Source: Glaciimonas sp. PCH181
Lineage (GTDB): Bacteria > Pseudomonadota > Gammaproteobacteria > Burkholderiales > Burkholderiaceae_D
Direction of reading: 5' to 3'
Length of the DNA stretch: 64,000 nucleotides
NCBI RefSeq assembly: GCF_003056055.1
Contig: NZ_PYFP01000003.1
Span: 1 to 64,000 of the forward strand
Below the pieces are notes generated by a model. It worked only from the letters and a program-made list of their open reading frames with translations, searched no databases and was not told where the DNA came from. Position numbers and translations under genes: made by a program. Below are positions 1-12,773 of this stretch, piece after piece. The first letter of the stretch is position 1; each line of letters opens with the position of its first letter.

Positions 1-1138
1 TTCGTCCCGGCCAGCTTTCGGGTCATCCGGCATGTGCGTCCCAAACTCGCTTGCACCTGCTGCGACTGCATCGTCCAGGCGCCGGCACCCAGCCGTCCGA
101 TTGCACGCGGTCTGGCGGGGCCCGGATTACTCGCCCATATTCTGGTGAGCAAGTTCGCTGATCATCTTCCGCTCTACCGGCAATCGGTCATCTATGCCCG
201 GGAAGGTGTGGAACTGGATCGGGGATTATTGGCAGACTGGGTCGGTGCTGCCAGCAGCCTGCTGCGACCGCTGGTCGATGCGGTACGCCGTCATGTGATG
301 GCAACGACCAAATTACATGCCGACGACACCCCGATCCCGGTACTGGCACCCGGCAATGGCAAGACCAAACAGCCAGACTGTGGACGTATGTCCGCGACGA
401 CCGGCCATCGGGATCAACCGATGCCCCGGCAGTCTGGTTCGCTTACACGCCGACCGCAAAGGTATCCATCCTCAGACCCATCTGGCGCGCCGGCGTTCTG
501 CAGGCCGATGCGTATGCCGGATTCAACGCGATTTATGCAACCGGTCGTGTACAGGAGGCTGCGTGCTGGGCGCACGCGCGACGCAAATTCTTCGACTTGC
601 ATGCAGCACGGGCCTCGCCAATCACCACTGAAGCCTTGCGCCGCATCGGCGCATTGTATGAGATCGAAGCAAGCATACGTGGCAAACCGCCACAGGTAAG
701 ACAGGCAGTGCGCCAGGCGCAGTCGCGCCCGCTCATTGATGCGTTGGAAAGCTGGCTGCGGGCAAGTTTGTTGACGCTGTCGCGCAAATCCGATACTACT
801 GCGGCGCGATCCTGTACGCCCTCAATTTATGGCCAGCATTAACCCGCTATTGCGACGATGGCAGCATCGAGATCGATAATTCGGCCGCCGAACGCGCATT
901 GCGCGGTATCGCCATTGGACGACGTAATTATCTGTTTGCAGGCTCCGACAATGGCGGCGAACGTGCCGCCGCTATCTACTCGCTCATTGGGACGGCTAAA
1001 CTCAATGGCGTCGATCCGGCAGCATGGTTGCGCTACGTCCTGACGCATATTGCCGATCATCCCGTCAATCAAATTGATGACTTCCTGCCTTGGAATCTGG
1101 CATCTAGGCTGGCGATCATATCTGCGCCAAAGCAATAG
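1..1138 (+). pseudogene. tnpC: IS66 transposase (TnpC), frameshifted and 5'-truncated by the window
   Basis: The translated pieces are clearly IS66 TnpC. One contains KFADHLPLYRQ and KLHADDTPIPVLAPG, the first acidic catalytic region. Another contains DRKGIHPQTHLA. A third contains GVLQADAYAGFN and WAHARRKFFDLHAA, and the last contains [22 protein letters not shown] near the C-terminus. They do not share a frame: frame 1 runs to about 370, frame 3 to about 450, frame 2 to about 490, frame 3 again to about 808, then frame 2 to the stop at 1136-1138. The shift near 450 looks like one missing G, and the one near 490 like a small loss within the LARFSG-type segment. With at least four frame changes this copy should be inactive. 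Some shifts could be sequencing errors, but so many in 450 bases argues for real decay. Confidence 0.85.
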
Positions 1139-1184
1139 CCGCTGAAATGCGGGGCTGTCAATACGGCCTTTGAACGACGCTTAC
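1..1184 (+). mobile_element. IS66-family insertion sequence remnant, right end
   Basis: The right end of an IS66-type element, cut by the left edge of the window. It contains a decayed tnpC-like transposase (1-1138). About 45 bases beyond the stop lies a typical IS66 end: read on the minus strand from 1184 the tip begins GTAAGCGTCG and continues into the characteristic terminal sequence. The element sits just beyond the terminator of the rRNA operon. The target duplication cannot be tested because the left end lies outside the window. The 8 bases after 1184 (ATATGAAG) are the candidate duplicated target. A two-copy 11-base tandem repeat (1218-1239) lies between the element and the rRNA terminator. 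Confidence 0.8.
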
Positions 1185-1248
1185 ATATGAAGAATGGTGG
1201 TACCGGGACTATCGATCCGATTTCGATTCGATTTCGATTGCCCAAAGC

Positions 1249-1282
1249 AAAAACCCTCCCAGATTTCTCTGGGAGGGTTTTC
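1249..1282 (-). terminator. Rho-independent terminator of the rRNA operon
   Basis: Inverted repeat AAAACCCTCCCAGA / TCTGGGAGGGTTTT just downstream of the 5S gene on the minus strand. Read on the minus strand, the G+C-rich stem is followed by a T run (TTTTTGCTT). It is well placed to end the rRNA operon, and it also separates it from the IS66 remnant. Confidence 0.88.
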
Positions 1283-1290
1283 TAATAAAA

Positions 1291-1404
1291 GCCTGACGAT
1301 GACCTACTTTCACACTGGTTGCAGCACTATCATCGGCGCAAAGTCGTTTCACGGTCCTGTTCGGGATGGGAAGGGGTGGTACCAACTCGCTATGGTCATC
1401 AGGC
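1291..1404 (-). rRNA. rrf: 5S ribosomal RNA
   Basis: Read on the minus strand the gene starts TGCCTGATGACCATAGCG and ends GTCATCGTCAGGC. The two ends pair as helix I of 5S rRNA. The internal segment with the conserved GGTACCACCCC and CCCGAACAGGACCGTGAAACG (as seen on the minus strand) is typical of betaproteobacterial 5S. Length is about 114 bases. It is the last gene of the 16S-Ile-Ala-23S-5S operon and is followed by a strong terminator. Ends are accurate to a few bases. Confidence 0.93.
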
Positions 1405-1478
1405 ATAAACTGTAGTGTCATATGTTCCCAATCGGGCAACACACAACGCAATCTAGAAGAAGTAAAGTTTTGTTTCAT

Positions 1479-1513
1479 GTGTTGGGGTAACGAGGGTTTC
1501 GTTACCCCAACAC
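1479..1513 (-). other. 15-bp hairpin in the 23S-5S spacer
   Basis: The spacer between 23S and 5S holds a perfect inverted repeat, GTGTTGGGGTAACGA / TCGTTACCCCAACAC, around a 5-base loop. There is no T run after it in the direction of transcription, so it is more likely an RNA-processing or spacing structure in pre-rRNA than a terminator. It is seen directly; its role is inferred. Confidence 0.6.
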
Positions 1514-1581
1514 TGGGTATGATTGCACTTTTCAGGCAAACACATATCTCATTAGCTTATATATAACCTGCTAAGGTTATA

Positions 1582-4449
<2,868 letters not shown>

Positions 4450-4453
<4 letters not shown>

Positions 4454-4463
4454 TCCCTATAAC
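4450..4463 (-). other. 23S precursor processing stem, 5' arm
   Basis: CTTGTCCCTATAAC, a perfect partner of 1576-1589. It marks the 5' boundary of the 23S precursor. Confidence 0.8.
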
Positions 4464-4668
4464 GTTAGCCTCTAGACGCGTTCACGTCTAAAAACCGGTT
4501 ATAGGATATTACTTATGAGTATTACTTTAGCGTTTGCCGTATCCAAAGTGTTTTCGCAGTTGCATACTCTCGTATGCTCTTTTGAGAACTCTTTTAATAC
4601 TTTTTGATTTGATACAATCATACCCATCCACAATGCTGTCGCACTGCGGACGAATCTTTACTTCTTCT

Positions 4669-4684
4669 AAATTGTTAAAGAACA
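4669..4684 (-). promoter_or_regulatory. boxA antitermination site in the tRNA-23S spacer
   Basis: On the minus strand this reads TGTTCTTTAACAATTT, close to the bacterial boxA consensus (TGCTCTTTAACA) bound by NusB/NusE. It lies between tRNA-Ala and 23S. The rest of the 358-base spacer 4454-4811 holds no gene that can be supported. Confidence 0.75.
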
Positions 4685-4811
4685 AACAGCCAATGATCTT
4701 AAAAAGATCAAACCTAAATCGCGCCGCATCACGCTGTCTTACCCTGCGTAATACCTGACTTAGGTTTGATATTTCACCACGCTCAACCCCCGCTCTGGGA
4801 ATCAAACAATA

Positions 4812-4887
4812 TGGTGGAGGCTAACGGGATCGAACCGATGACCCCCTGCTTGCAAAGCAGGTGCTCTCCCAGCTGAGCTAAGCCCCC
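4812..4887 (-). tRNA. tRNA-Ala (anticodon TGC)
   Basis: 76 bases on the minus strand, beginning GGGGGCTTAGCTCAGC and ending in an encoded CCA. The anticodon loop reads CTTTGCAAG. The acceptor stem pairs GGGGGCT with AGCCTCC (one G-T pair). It lies in the 16S-23S spacer after tRNA-Ile, as in most proteobacterial rRNA operons. Confidence 0.97.
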
Positions 4888-4896
4888 ATAAACTTG

Positions 4897-4973
4897 TGGT
4901 GGGTCTGGTTGGGCTCGAACCAACGACCCCCGCGTTATCAACACGGTGCTCTAACCAACTGAGCTACAGACCC
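4897..4973 (-). tRNA. tRNA-Ile (anticodon GAT)
   Basis: 77 bases on the minus strand, beginning GGGTCTGTAGCTCAG and ending in an encoded CCA. The anticodon loop reads GTTGATAAC. Only 9 bases separate it from tRNA-Ala. It is transcribed as part of the rRNA operon. Confidence 0.97.
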
Positions 4974-5101
4974 GCTTTGGATCAGTACTTCAGTAGTCAA
5001 CGATAAACCCTCTATCGCACGCGCACCGCGCTCTACCTATAACTGTTCTTCTTTTAACTAACACACCGATAAGTGTGGACGCTTAATGTCCGTACAAACT
5101 C

Positions 5102-6637
<1,536 letters not shown>

Positions 6638-6834
6638 AATCTCTGTTTTGTGGCATTGCTGCCTAGCATCGCTGCTATCGCTCACTCAAAATACTGACAG
6701 GCTACTCCCCAAGTTTGACCTTGCGAAATATCCTATTTTCTTCTTTTGTGAACATTTAATGTTTTAAGTTATACGCAAACTACCGAAGTAATTTACGCTG
6801 CACTTTCATTAAACGCCCACACTTATCGGCTGTT

Positions 6835-6848
6835 AATTGTTAAAGAAC
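6835..6848 (-). promoter_or_regulatory. boxA antitermination site in the rRNA leader
   Basis: On the minus strand GTTCTTTAACAATT, nearly the same as the second boxA in the tRNA-23S spacer. It lies about 200 bases upstream of mature 16S, as expected for the leader antitermination site. The stretch 6638-7113 is the untranslated rRNA leader; no gene can be supported there. Confidence 0.78.
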
Positions 6849-7113
6849 TGTCCTCTGTTTTGCGTCACACCGCAGTGTTCGCAGCACCAACAAATCGTTT
6901 TGTTTGTCAGCAGCAGAGAGATGAGATTATGGGGCGCTTCAAGCTTTTCGTCAACTCTTTTTTAAACCGTTTTAACAACAATTTAAATCCGATCCAACTA
7001 CTTTATGACTACTTAAAATCACCCACATTTACAACCCCGTTCCATCCCCAACTTCGCCCCCAACACCGCTTGCACCGTGTCGTTTATTGCGCGTCGTTTT
7101 CAACAGAGGCCGA

Positions 7114-7142
7114 ACTATAGCAACACATCCACACACTGGCAA
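7114..7142 (-). promoter_or_regulatory. rRNA operon P1-type promoter
   Basis: On the minus strand there is a -35 box TTGCCA, a 17-base spacer and a -10 box TATAGT, followed by a G+C-rich discriminator (TTCGGCC). Immediately upstream the DNA is very A+T-rich (AAAATGTTTAAAAATTATG), like an UP element. This arrangement is that of a strong, growth-rate-controlled rRNA promoter. The rest of the gap to pgm (7143-7398) holds no other clear signal. Confidence 0.75.
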
Positions 7143-7398
7143 GCAGTTTTGTCATAATTTTTAAACATTTTTAACGATAGGTAAAATCCGTACTTTTCTG
7201 ACCTAAAGTCTCCCCAGATAAGTCAAAAATCTTTGTAAGATGAACTACCGCAATCAGTGCGCAGTCTATCTAGTTACTAGTTACCACACAGCCCTACCCT
7301 TATATACAGGCGTCGCAATCAGTACATGCGCGCCTTACAGCTGTTGATTACTTCTCGCCATCGAGCCAAAGTAAATAACCCACATAAAGGATAGCAAC

Positions 7399-9045
7399 GT
7401 GAATATAAATCCCCTGGCAGGCAAACCCGCGCCAACTGATGTCTTGGTAAACATCCCTAAACTTATCACGGCTTATTACAGCAATCGACCAGACCCCGCT
7501 CTAGTCGCGCAACATGTCGCCTTTGGCACATCAGGTCACCGTGGCTCATCCTTTCAAAACACGTTTAACGAATGGCACGTATTAGCGATCACGCAAGCCA
7601 TTTGCCAGTACCGCAAACAACAGAACATTACTGGTCCATTATTTCTTGGGATTGATACGCACGCGCTATCGGAACCAGCGGCGGCCAGCGCACTTGAAGT
7701 ACTGGCGGCAAATGGCGTAGACGTGATGCTTGCCGAAAATGATGAGTACACACCTACTCCCGTCATTTCACACGCGATATTGACCTACAACCGTGGCCGT
7801 ACAACCGGATTAGCCGATGGGATTGTTGTCACGCCTTCCCACAATCCGCCCGACAATGGCGGCTTCAAATACAATCCACCAAATGGTGGACCGGCAGATA
7901 CCGATATCACTGACTGGATCCAGGCTACCGCCAATGACTTTCTAAAAACTGGATTGCAAGGCGTGCATCGCATGCCTTTTGAAAAAGCCTTACTTGCGCC
8001 CACGACCCACCGTTACGACTATTTAAACAACTATGTTAATGACCTCGGCAATGTCATCGATATGGAAGTCATACGAAGCGCTAACGTTCGCTTGGGTGTC
8101 GATCCTCTCGGCGGCGCAGGCGTCCATTATTGGGCGCGTATTGCAGAACGCTACAAAATCAACCTGACCGTAGTCAGCGAGATCGTCGATCCAACCTTTC
8201 GTTTTATGACCCTCGATTGGGACGGCAAGATTCGCATGGACCCATCATCGCCCTACGCCATGCAGCGCTTAATTGATCTCAAAGATCGCTTCGACGTCGC
8301 CTTCGCCTGCGATACGGATCACGACCGTCACGGCATCGTTACCGGCAGCGGCGGATTGATGCCGCCGAATCATTATCTCGCGGTCGCTATCGATTACCTG
8401 TTTCAAAATCGCCCTCAATGGCGTCAAAATGCCGGTATCGGCAAAACCGTCGTCAGTAGTCAGATAATCGATCGCGTTTGCACCAAATTAGGCAGACGGT
8501 TATATGAAGTACCGGTCGGTTTCAAGTGGTTTGTCGATGGTCTTTTCGATGGTTCGCTCGGCTTTGGTGGCGAAGAAAGCGCCGGTGCCGCATTTCTAAG
8601 ACTGGATGGCACGGTCTGGACGACAGATAAAGATGGCATGACACCAGCATTGTTAGCAGCCGAGATGACCGCGCGCACTGGTAACGATCCTGCGCAAGCC
8701 TATCAAAAACTTGAGCAGGAATTGGGTGTAGCCGTGGCTGATCGCGTAGAAGCACCTGCCACGCCAACGCAAAAAGCAGCTTTGGCCGCGCTTTCCCCGC
8801 AGCAAATACCTTCCACCGCGCTAGCTGACGAAAAAATTATCAGCATTTTGACTAAGGCGCCGGGCAATGACGCTGCCATCGGCGGCCTGAAAGTTAGCAC
8901 AGAAAATGGCTGGTTTGCAGCGCGTCCATCGGGCACTGAAGAAATTTATAAAATTTATGCTGAAAGCTTCCGTGGCGATGCGCATTTACAGCAAATCATC
9001 AAAGAAGCCCAAACGATTGTAGATACAGCTTTAGGCGCAGGATAG
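7399..9045 (+). CDS. pgm: Phosphoglucomutase (alpha-D-glucose phosphate-specific)
   Basis: 548 residues, the usual length of the E. coli Pgm type (about 546). It interconverts glucose-1-phosphate and glucose-6-phosphate, linking glycolysis to glycogen, trehalose and surface-sugar synthesis; cytoplasmic. All four active-site elements are visible. TSGHRGS is at 44-50. The phosphoserine loop TPSHNPP has Ser147. The metal loop DTDHDRHG has Asp305, Asp307 and Asp309, and GGEESAGA is the sugar-binding loop. The C-terminal phosphate-binding loop [15 protein letters not shown] is also present. The start is a GTG at 7399, chosen because AAAGGA lies 7-8 bases upstream and the family N-terminus fits. 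The gene stands alone between the rRNA promoter region and an esterase. Confidence 0.96.
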   Translation: MNINPLAGKPAPTDVLVNIPKLITAYYSNRPDPALVAQHVAFGTSGHRGSSFQNTFNEWHVLAITQAICQYRKQQNITGPLFLGIDTHALSEPAAASALEVLAANGVDVMLAENDEYTPTPVISHAILTYNRGRTTGLADGIVVTPSHNPPDNGGFKYNPPNGGPADTDITDWIQATANDFLKTGLQGVHRMPFEKALLAPTTHRYDYLNNYVNDLGNVIDMEVIRSANVRLGVDPLGGAGVHYWARIAERYKINLTVVSEIVDPTFRFMTLDWDGKIRMDPSSPYAMQRLIDLKDRFDVAFACDTDHDRHGIVTGSGGLMPPNHYLAVAIDYLFQNRPQWRQNAGIGKTVVSSQIIDRVCTKLGRRLYEVPVGFKWFVDGLFDGSLGFGGEESAGAAFLRLDGTVWTTDKDGMTPALLAAEMTARTGNDPAQAYQKLEQELGVAVADRVEAPATPTQKAALAALSPQQIPSTALADEKIISILTKAPGNDAAIGGLKVSTENGWFAARPSGTEEIYKIYAESFRGDAHLQQIIKEAQTIVDTALGAG

Positions 9046-9216
9046 TAGCTAACCTGACAAGAAAGGCTTTATCCCATACAAAGGGCAGATCAAGATAATT
9101 AAATAACGCATTGCAACACCGCAATGCTTATATCAAATTATCCAGCGTCACTGCATTGCTGAAGCTTGGCAAACCCTATTACACTAAAGTCAGTCCATTT
9201 AGGTGAAGCGCTCATT

Positions 9217-10353
9217 ATGCTAAAAGCTCTCAGTCGATTATGGTGGCGCGGCGTTAAAACTATTAGCAAAGCGCAGCAAACCCAAGGTAAGAAATTAGCC
9301 AAAACGTTTCTTGCGAAGCCAGCGAAAGCAAAACGCAAACCTGTTAAATCGCCGGCAAAAAAAGTCTCTGCGACAAAATCACTTAAATCCGCGCCAGTCA
9401 GTAAAACAATTGCCGCGCCTGCGTTACCTGGCCAATGGCTATCGTTTTATTACACATCTCCGTCGGAAGGGGCAGCAACAACACGGCGGCGCATGCAATA
9501 TTGGTTGTATTTACCTGCCAACGCACCGGCAACCGCGCTTCCGTTAGTGGTCATGCTGCACGGCTGCAATCAAAGTGTGGATGATTTCGCGCGCGGTACA
9601 CGCATGAATCAGCTTGCCGAAAGGCAAGGCTTTGCCGTTCTATATCCGCAGCAATCCTATACCGGCCACATGAAACGGTGCTGGAATTGGTACAACCGTG
9701 AAACTCAGGAAGGCGGCGGCGATGCCAAGCGAATAGCAGCCATCATCGGCATTGCGTCTGACAAATATCCCATCGACAAAACACGCATTTACATCGCTGG
9801 GCTGTCGGCAGGGGCTTCGATGGCCTCGATTGTGGCGCTGAATTATCCGCATTTGATCACTGCTGTGGGGATACATTCTGGTACTGTTTTCGGCGCGGGA
9901 CACTCCCTTGTCGGTGCTTATGGCGTAATGCAACGGGGCACTGCGAAATATCTGTCCGAGTCGATCAGCAATATCGAAAAAAAGCATATTGCATTTCCAA
10001 AGATGCCTGCCATCCTGATTCATGGTCTGGAGGATACCGTCGTGCGCCCAGTAAATATTCTGCAATTAACGCAACAATTCAGAACATTAAACGGCGTCAC
10101 CGCCCAAGCCGAAGCCACCGTTATCATTAAAGCCGCCAGCACGGCGAATAGCCGCCACCCTCATCACGCCTATAAAATTCACGATTATTACGACGAGAAA
10201 AAATTGCTAGTAAAGGTATGCGAAATTTCTCAGCTAGGACATGCCTGGAGTGGCGGCGATTGCGCAATACGTTACAACGCCTGCGCGGGCCCAGACGCCA
10301 CCAAAATGCTATGGGATTTTTTCAGACAACACCGACGCGTTGTAGCATCCTGA
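9217..10353 (+). CDS. PHB depolymerase-family esterase
   Basis: 378 residues of an alpha/beta-hydrolase of the polyhydroxybutyrate depolymerase/LpqC esterase family. The nucleophile motif GLSAGAS carries Ser197. The likely acid is Asp273 in HGLEDTVV and the base His342 in LGHAWSGGD. The oxyanion region MLHGCNQSVDDF and the family motif CWNWY are present. The N-terminus is a basic Lys/Ala-rich stretch of about 60 residues (repeated AK/KP/AKK), not a normal signal peptide, so localisation is unclear. The start at ATG 9217 is preceded by AGGTGAAG. A TTG 51 bases upstream in frame is possible but lacks a ribosome site. Substrate could be short-chain PHB, a polyester or a feruloyl-type ester; the sequence does not decide. 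Confidence 0.88.
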   Translation: MLKALSRLWWRGVKTISKAQQTQGKKLAKTFLAKPAKAKRKPVKSPAKKVSATKSLKSAPVSKTIAAPALPGQWLSFYYTSPSEGAATTRRRMQYWLYLPANAPATALPLVVMLHGCNQSVDDFARGTRMNQLAERQGFAVLYPQQSYTGHMKRCWNWYNRETQEGGGDAKRIAAIIGIASDKYPIDKTRIYIAGLSAGASMASIVALNYPHLITAVGIHSGTVFGAGHSLVGAYGVMQRGTAKYLSESISNIEKKHIAFPKMPAILIHGLEDTVVRPVNILQLTQQFRTLNGVTAQAEATVIIKAASTANSRHPHHAYKIHDYYDEKKLLVKVCEISQLGHAWSGGDCAIRYNACAGPDATKMLWDFFRQHRRVVAS

Positions 10354-10364
10354 AGTTGAACAAC

Positions 10365-10384
10365 GGCGCTTCAAACAAAGCGCC
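10365..10384. terminator. Candidate bidirectional terminator
   Basis: GGCGCTT / AAGCGCC hairpin with a 6-base loop between two convergent genes. No T run follows on either side, so it is a weak candidate. Confidence 0.4.
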
Positions 10385-10413
10385 TGAACCATCTTAAGTA
10401 ACGTCAAACAATC

Positions 10414-11109
10414 TCACGCTAGCAAGGCCTTAACGAAATCCTTCTTATCGCTTTCCGGTTTTCTTTCGAACTGTAACGCAGATTCGACGTGATGCAGGTG
10501 ATGCATCATAAGTTGCACCGCATTTTCAACGTCACCGACTTTAGCCGCCGCAATAAAAGCCAGATGTTCATCCGATGAACAGACGGCATCACGTGTCGAT
10601 TGATACAGCATCGTAATCAGCGAACTGCGGCCCGCAAGTTTTACCAGCACATCGGTAAGGACCTGATTCCCCACTGTCTCTGCCAGCAGAATATGAAAAT
10701 CGCTCAATAATTTAGAGCGTGTTTGTGGATTCTCTTTCGATAGCGCATCGCGTTCCTGCACCAGATGGCGATCAATTATTAAATAGTCTTCAGGTTTAGC
10801 CTTCGCTACGAACTCTCTGACTAGCGCCTCTTCCAGAATACGCCGCACAAAAAATATCTCACGCGCTTCTTCTTCGGTAGGCTGACTAACAAAAGCACCT
10901 TTGTCAGGCACCAAATCAATTAATTTATCTTTGGCCAGCATGACCAATGCTGCCCGGATCTTAGTCCGGCTTACCGAATACAGACGCGCAAGCGCCTCCT
11001 CGCGCAACTTAGTACCTGGCGGCAGGCGTTGCTCCGCAATCGCCATCGTAATGTCCGCGGCAATACTATCCGAACTGTCGGCAACGATTGGACTTGAAGG
11101 CATGTTCAT
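10414..11109 (-). CDS. GntR-family transcriptional regulator (FCD/FadR-type)
   Basis: 231 residues from ATG 11109. The N-terminal winged helix (about 15-80) has the GntR signature LPPGTKLREEALARLYSVSR with the wing DKGAFVSQP. The C-terminal all-helical FCD domain holds the ligand/metal-binding pattern (DFHILLAETVGN, then a His-rich helix MMHHLHHVE). FCD regulators usually respond to small carboxylates. It lies 129 bases downstream of dctA on the same strand, and next but one to a carbamoylase and ammonia-lyase on the opposite strand, so it is a reasonable candidate regulator for this cluster. A TTG start at 11166 would add 19 residues but has no better ribosome site. Confidence 0.87.
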   Translation of the reverse strand: MNMPSSPIVADSSDSIAADITMAIAEQRLPPGTKLREEALARLYSVSRTKIRAALVMLAKDKLIDLVPDKGAFVSQPTEEEAREIFFVRRILEEALVREFVAKAKPEDYLIIDRHLVQERDALSKENPQTRSKLLSDFHILLAETVGNQVLTDVLVKLAGRSSLITMLYQSTRDAVCSSDEHLAFIAAAKVGDVENAVQLMMHHLHHVESALQFERKPESDKKDFVKALLA

Positions 11110-11192
11110 AGTGTCGCTGACCTTAAACGCAATAACGTTATTTAAAGGCAGAAATTGTACTTGCAAATGCTATTCCTGAGGATTATCGCTGC

Positions 11193-11219
11193 GCCTCTGG
11201 CGATCCATTCGCCAGAGGC
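11193..11219 (-). terminator. Hairpin downstream of dctA
   Basis: GCCTCTGGCG / CGCCAGAGGC, a 10-bp perfect stem with a 7-base loop, 20 bases after the dctA stop. No T run follows, so it may act as an mRNA-stabilising or attenuating structure between dctA and the regulator gene. Confidence 0.5.
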
Positions 11220-11238
11220 CCTCTATTCAGCGCCGGGA

Positions 11239-12606
11239 TTAATGCGCCGTATGCAGATGCAAATGACTGTCTGGCTTACCATTTTCGACGCCGTTCTCAA
11301 GTCTTTTTTGCGCATCGTACTCTTCGATAGCGGCAAGATCACCGTTCAAAACAGCATGGGCGCGCTTCCGATCGATATCTTTTTCCCACACCGCCACCAC
11401 CACAGTCGCGACACAATTACCCAGTAAGTTACCCAAGGCACGCGCGATCCCCATAAACCAATCAACCGATAAAACCAATACCAGACCAACTACCGGAATC
11501 GCCGGAATCGCCGACAAGGTCGCAGCCAAAATCACAATGGCTGAGCCGGGCACGCCATGCGCGCCTTTTGAAGTAATCAACGCAACCGCCAAAATTGCCA
11601 GCAAATCAGTCGTTGCCAGCGGCGTATTCGTTGCCTGAGCAATAAATACGGCAGCAAGTGTCAGGTAAATTGAAAAAGCATCCAGATTGAACGAATAACC
11701 TGTCGGAATCACTAATCCCACGGTCGAATTTTTGATTCCCATATATTCGAGTTTTTTCATAATTTGCGGCAATACTGCATCCGATGACGCCGTCGCCAGC
11801 ACCACCATCAATTCTTCGCGCAAATATTTAATCAGTTTGAAAATACTGAATCCTGTGAGCCTTAGAATGGTCCCCAAAATGGCAAACACAAAAACGATCA
11901 CCGACAGATAAAACAAGGCGACTAAAAAGCCTAATTGCTGCAACGAACCCACGCCATATTTCCCGACCGTAAAGGCAATCGCACCAAACACACCCAGCGG
12001 CGCAAGTTTGATAATGAATGACATACATTTGAAAAATGCCGCCGACATGCTGCCGACGATGCTGACTATCGGCGCTGCTTTCTCACCGATCAGTGACAAC
12101 GCACAGCCAAAAATGACGGAAAACAACAGCACTTGCAGCACATCGCCCGATGTAAATGCACTCACCACGGTGTTAGGGATGATTTTCATCACAAAATCAG
12201 CGAAACCAGTGCCCTTAACCTTGTTAGCCGTATCTACATAATTCGTCAGCGAACTCGCATCGAGTGCACCGACATCAATATTCATCCCGGCTCCAGGATG
12301 AAAAACAAACGCCAGCAACAAGCCCAGCGCCAAGGCAACTGCAGTGACAACCTCAAAATAAATCAATGCCTTCAGGCCAACTCGCCCCACTTTCTTTAGC
12401 TCGCCTGCACCGTAAATTCCCTGCACAACTACACAAAATACAATCATGGGGATGATCATTTTGACCAGCTTGATGAAACCGTCACCTAGCGGTTTCATAC
12501 TCTCGCCAAACTTGGGATATAGCACCCCAACAACGATCCCTAACACCAAGCCGATAACGACTTGACCAAAAAGCGATTTAAAAAATGTGGATAAGCGGCG
12601 CTGCAT
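11239..12606 (-). CDS. dctA: C4-dicarboxylate transporter DctA
   Basis: 455 residues of the dicarboxylate/amino acid:cation symporter family; an inner-membrane, elevator-type transporter for succinate, fumarate, malate and related acids. The two re-entrant hairpins are recognisable: the Ser-rich TASSDAVLPQIMKKLE of HP1 and GVPGSAIVILAATL of HP2. The conserved TM7 region reads TGYSFNLDAFSIYLTLAAVF. The start at ATG 12606 is supported by AGGAG 8 bases upstream. The C-terminus ends in an unusual His-rich tail (HLHLHTAH). Its promoter region faces that of the carbamoylase gene, so the two may share control. Some family members carry aspartate, orotate or other acids, so the substrate range is inferred. 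Confidence 0.93.
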   Translation of the reverse strand: MQRRLSTFFKSLFGQVVIGLVLGIVVGVLYPKFGESMKPLGDGFIKLVKMIIPMIVFCVVVQGIYGAGELKKVGRVGLKALIYFEVVTAVALALGLLLAFVFHPGAGMNIDVGALDASSLTNYVDTANKVKGTGFADFVMKIIPNTVVSAFTSGDVLQVLLFSVIFGCALSLIGEKAAPIVSIVGSMSAAFFKCMSFIIKLAPLGVFGAIAFTVGKYGVGSLQQLGFLVALFYLSVIVFVFAILGTILRLTGFSIFKLIKYLREELMVVLATASSDAVLPQIMKKLEYMGIKNSTVGLVIPTGYSFNLDAFSIYLTLAAVFIAQATNTPLATTDLLAILAVALITSKGAHGVPGSAIVILAATLSAIPAIPVVGLVLVLSVDWFMGIARALGNLLGNCVATVVVAVWEKDIDRKRAHAVLNGDLAAIEEYDAQKRLENGVENGKPDSHLHLHTAH

Positions 12607-12773
12607 GTTTGTCTCCTGGCTACTCGATTTAATTATTAAATTTATACCAACAAGATCTCGCCACGATATTGCCTTTAAAAGTGGCTGCCTTGGATACAAT
12701 ATAGTGCATTCATTTTTTGTATGCAATAACTGAATTCAAGAGTAATATCCAAAAAAGACAAAAGGAGACGACA

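Noticed and set aside
1218..1239. Two-copy 11-base tandem repeat near the rRNA terminator
   Set aside because: Too short and too few copies to be more than chance or slippage.
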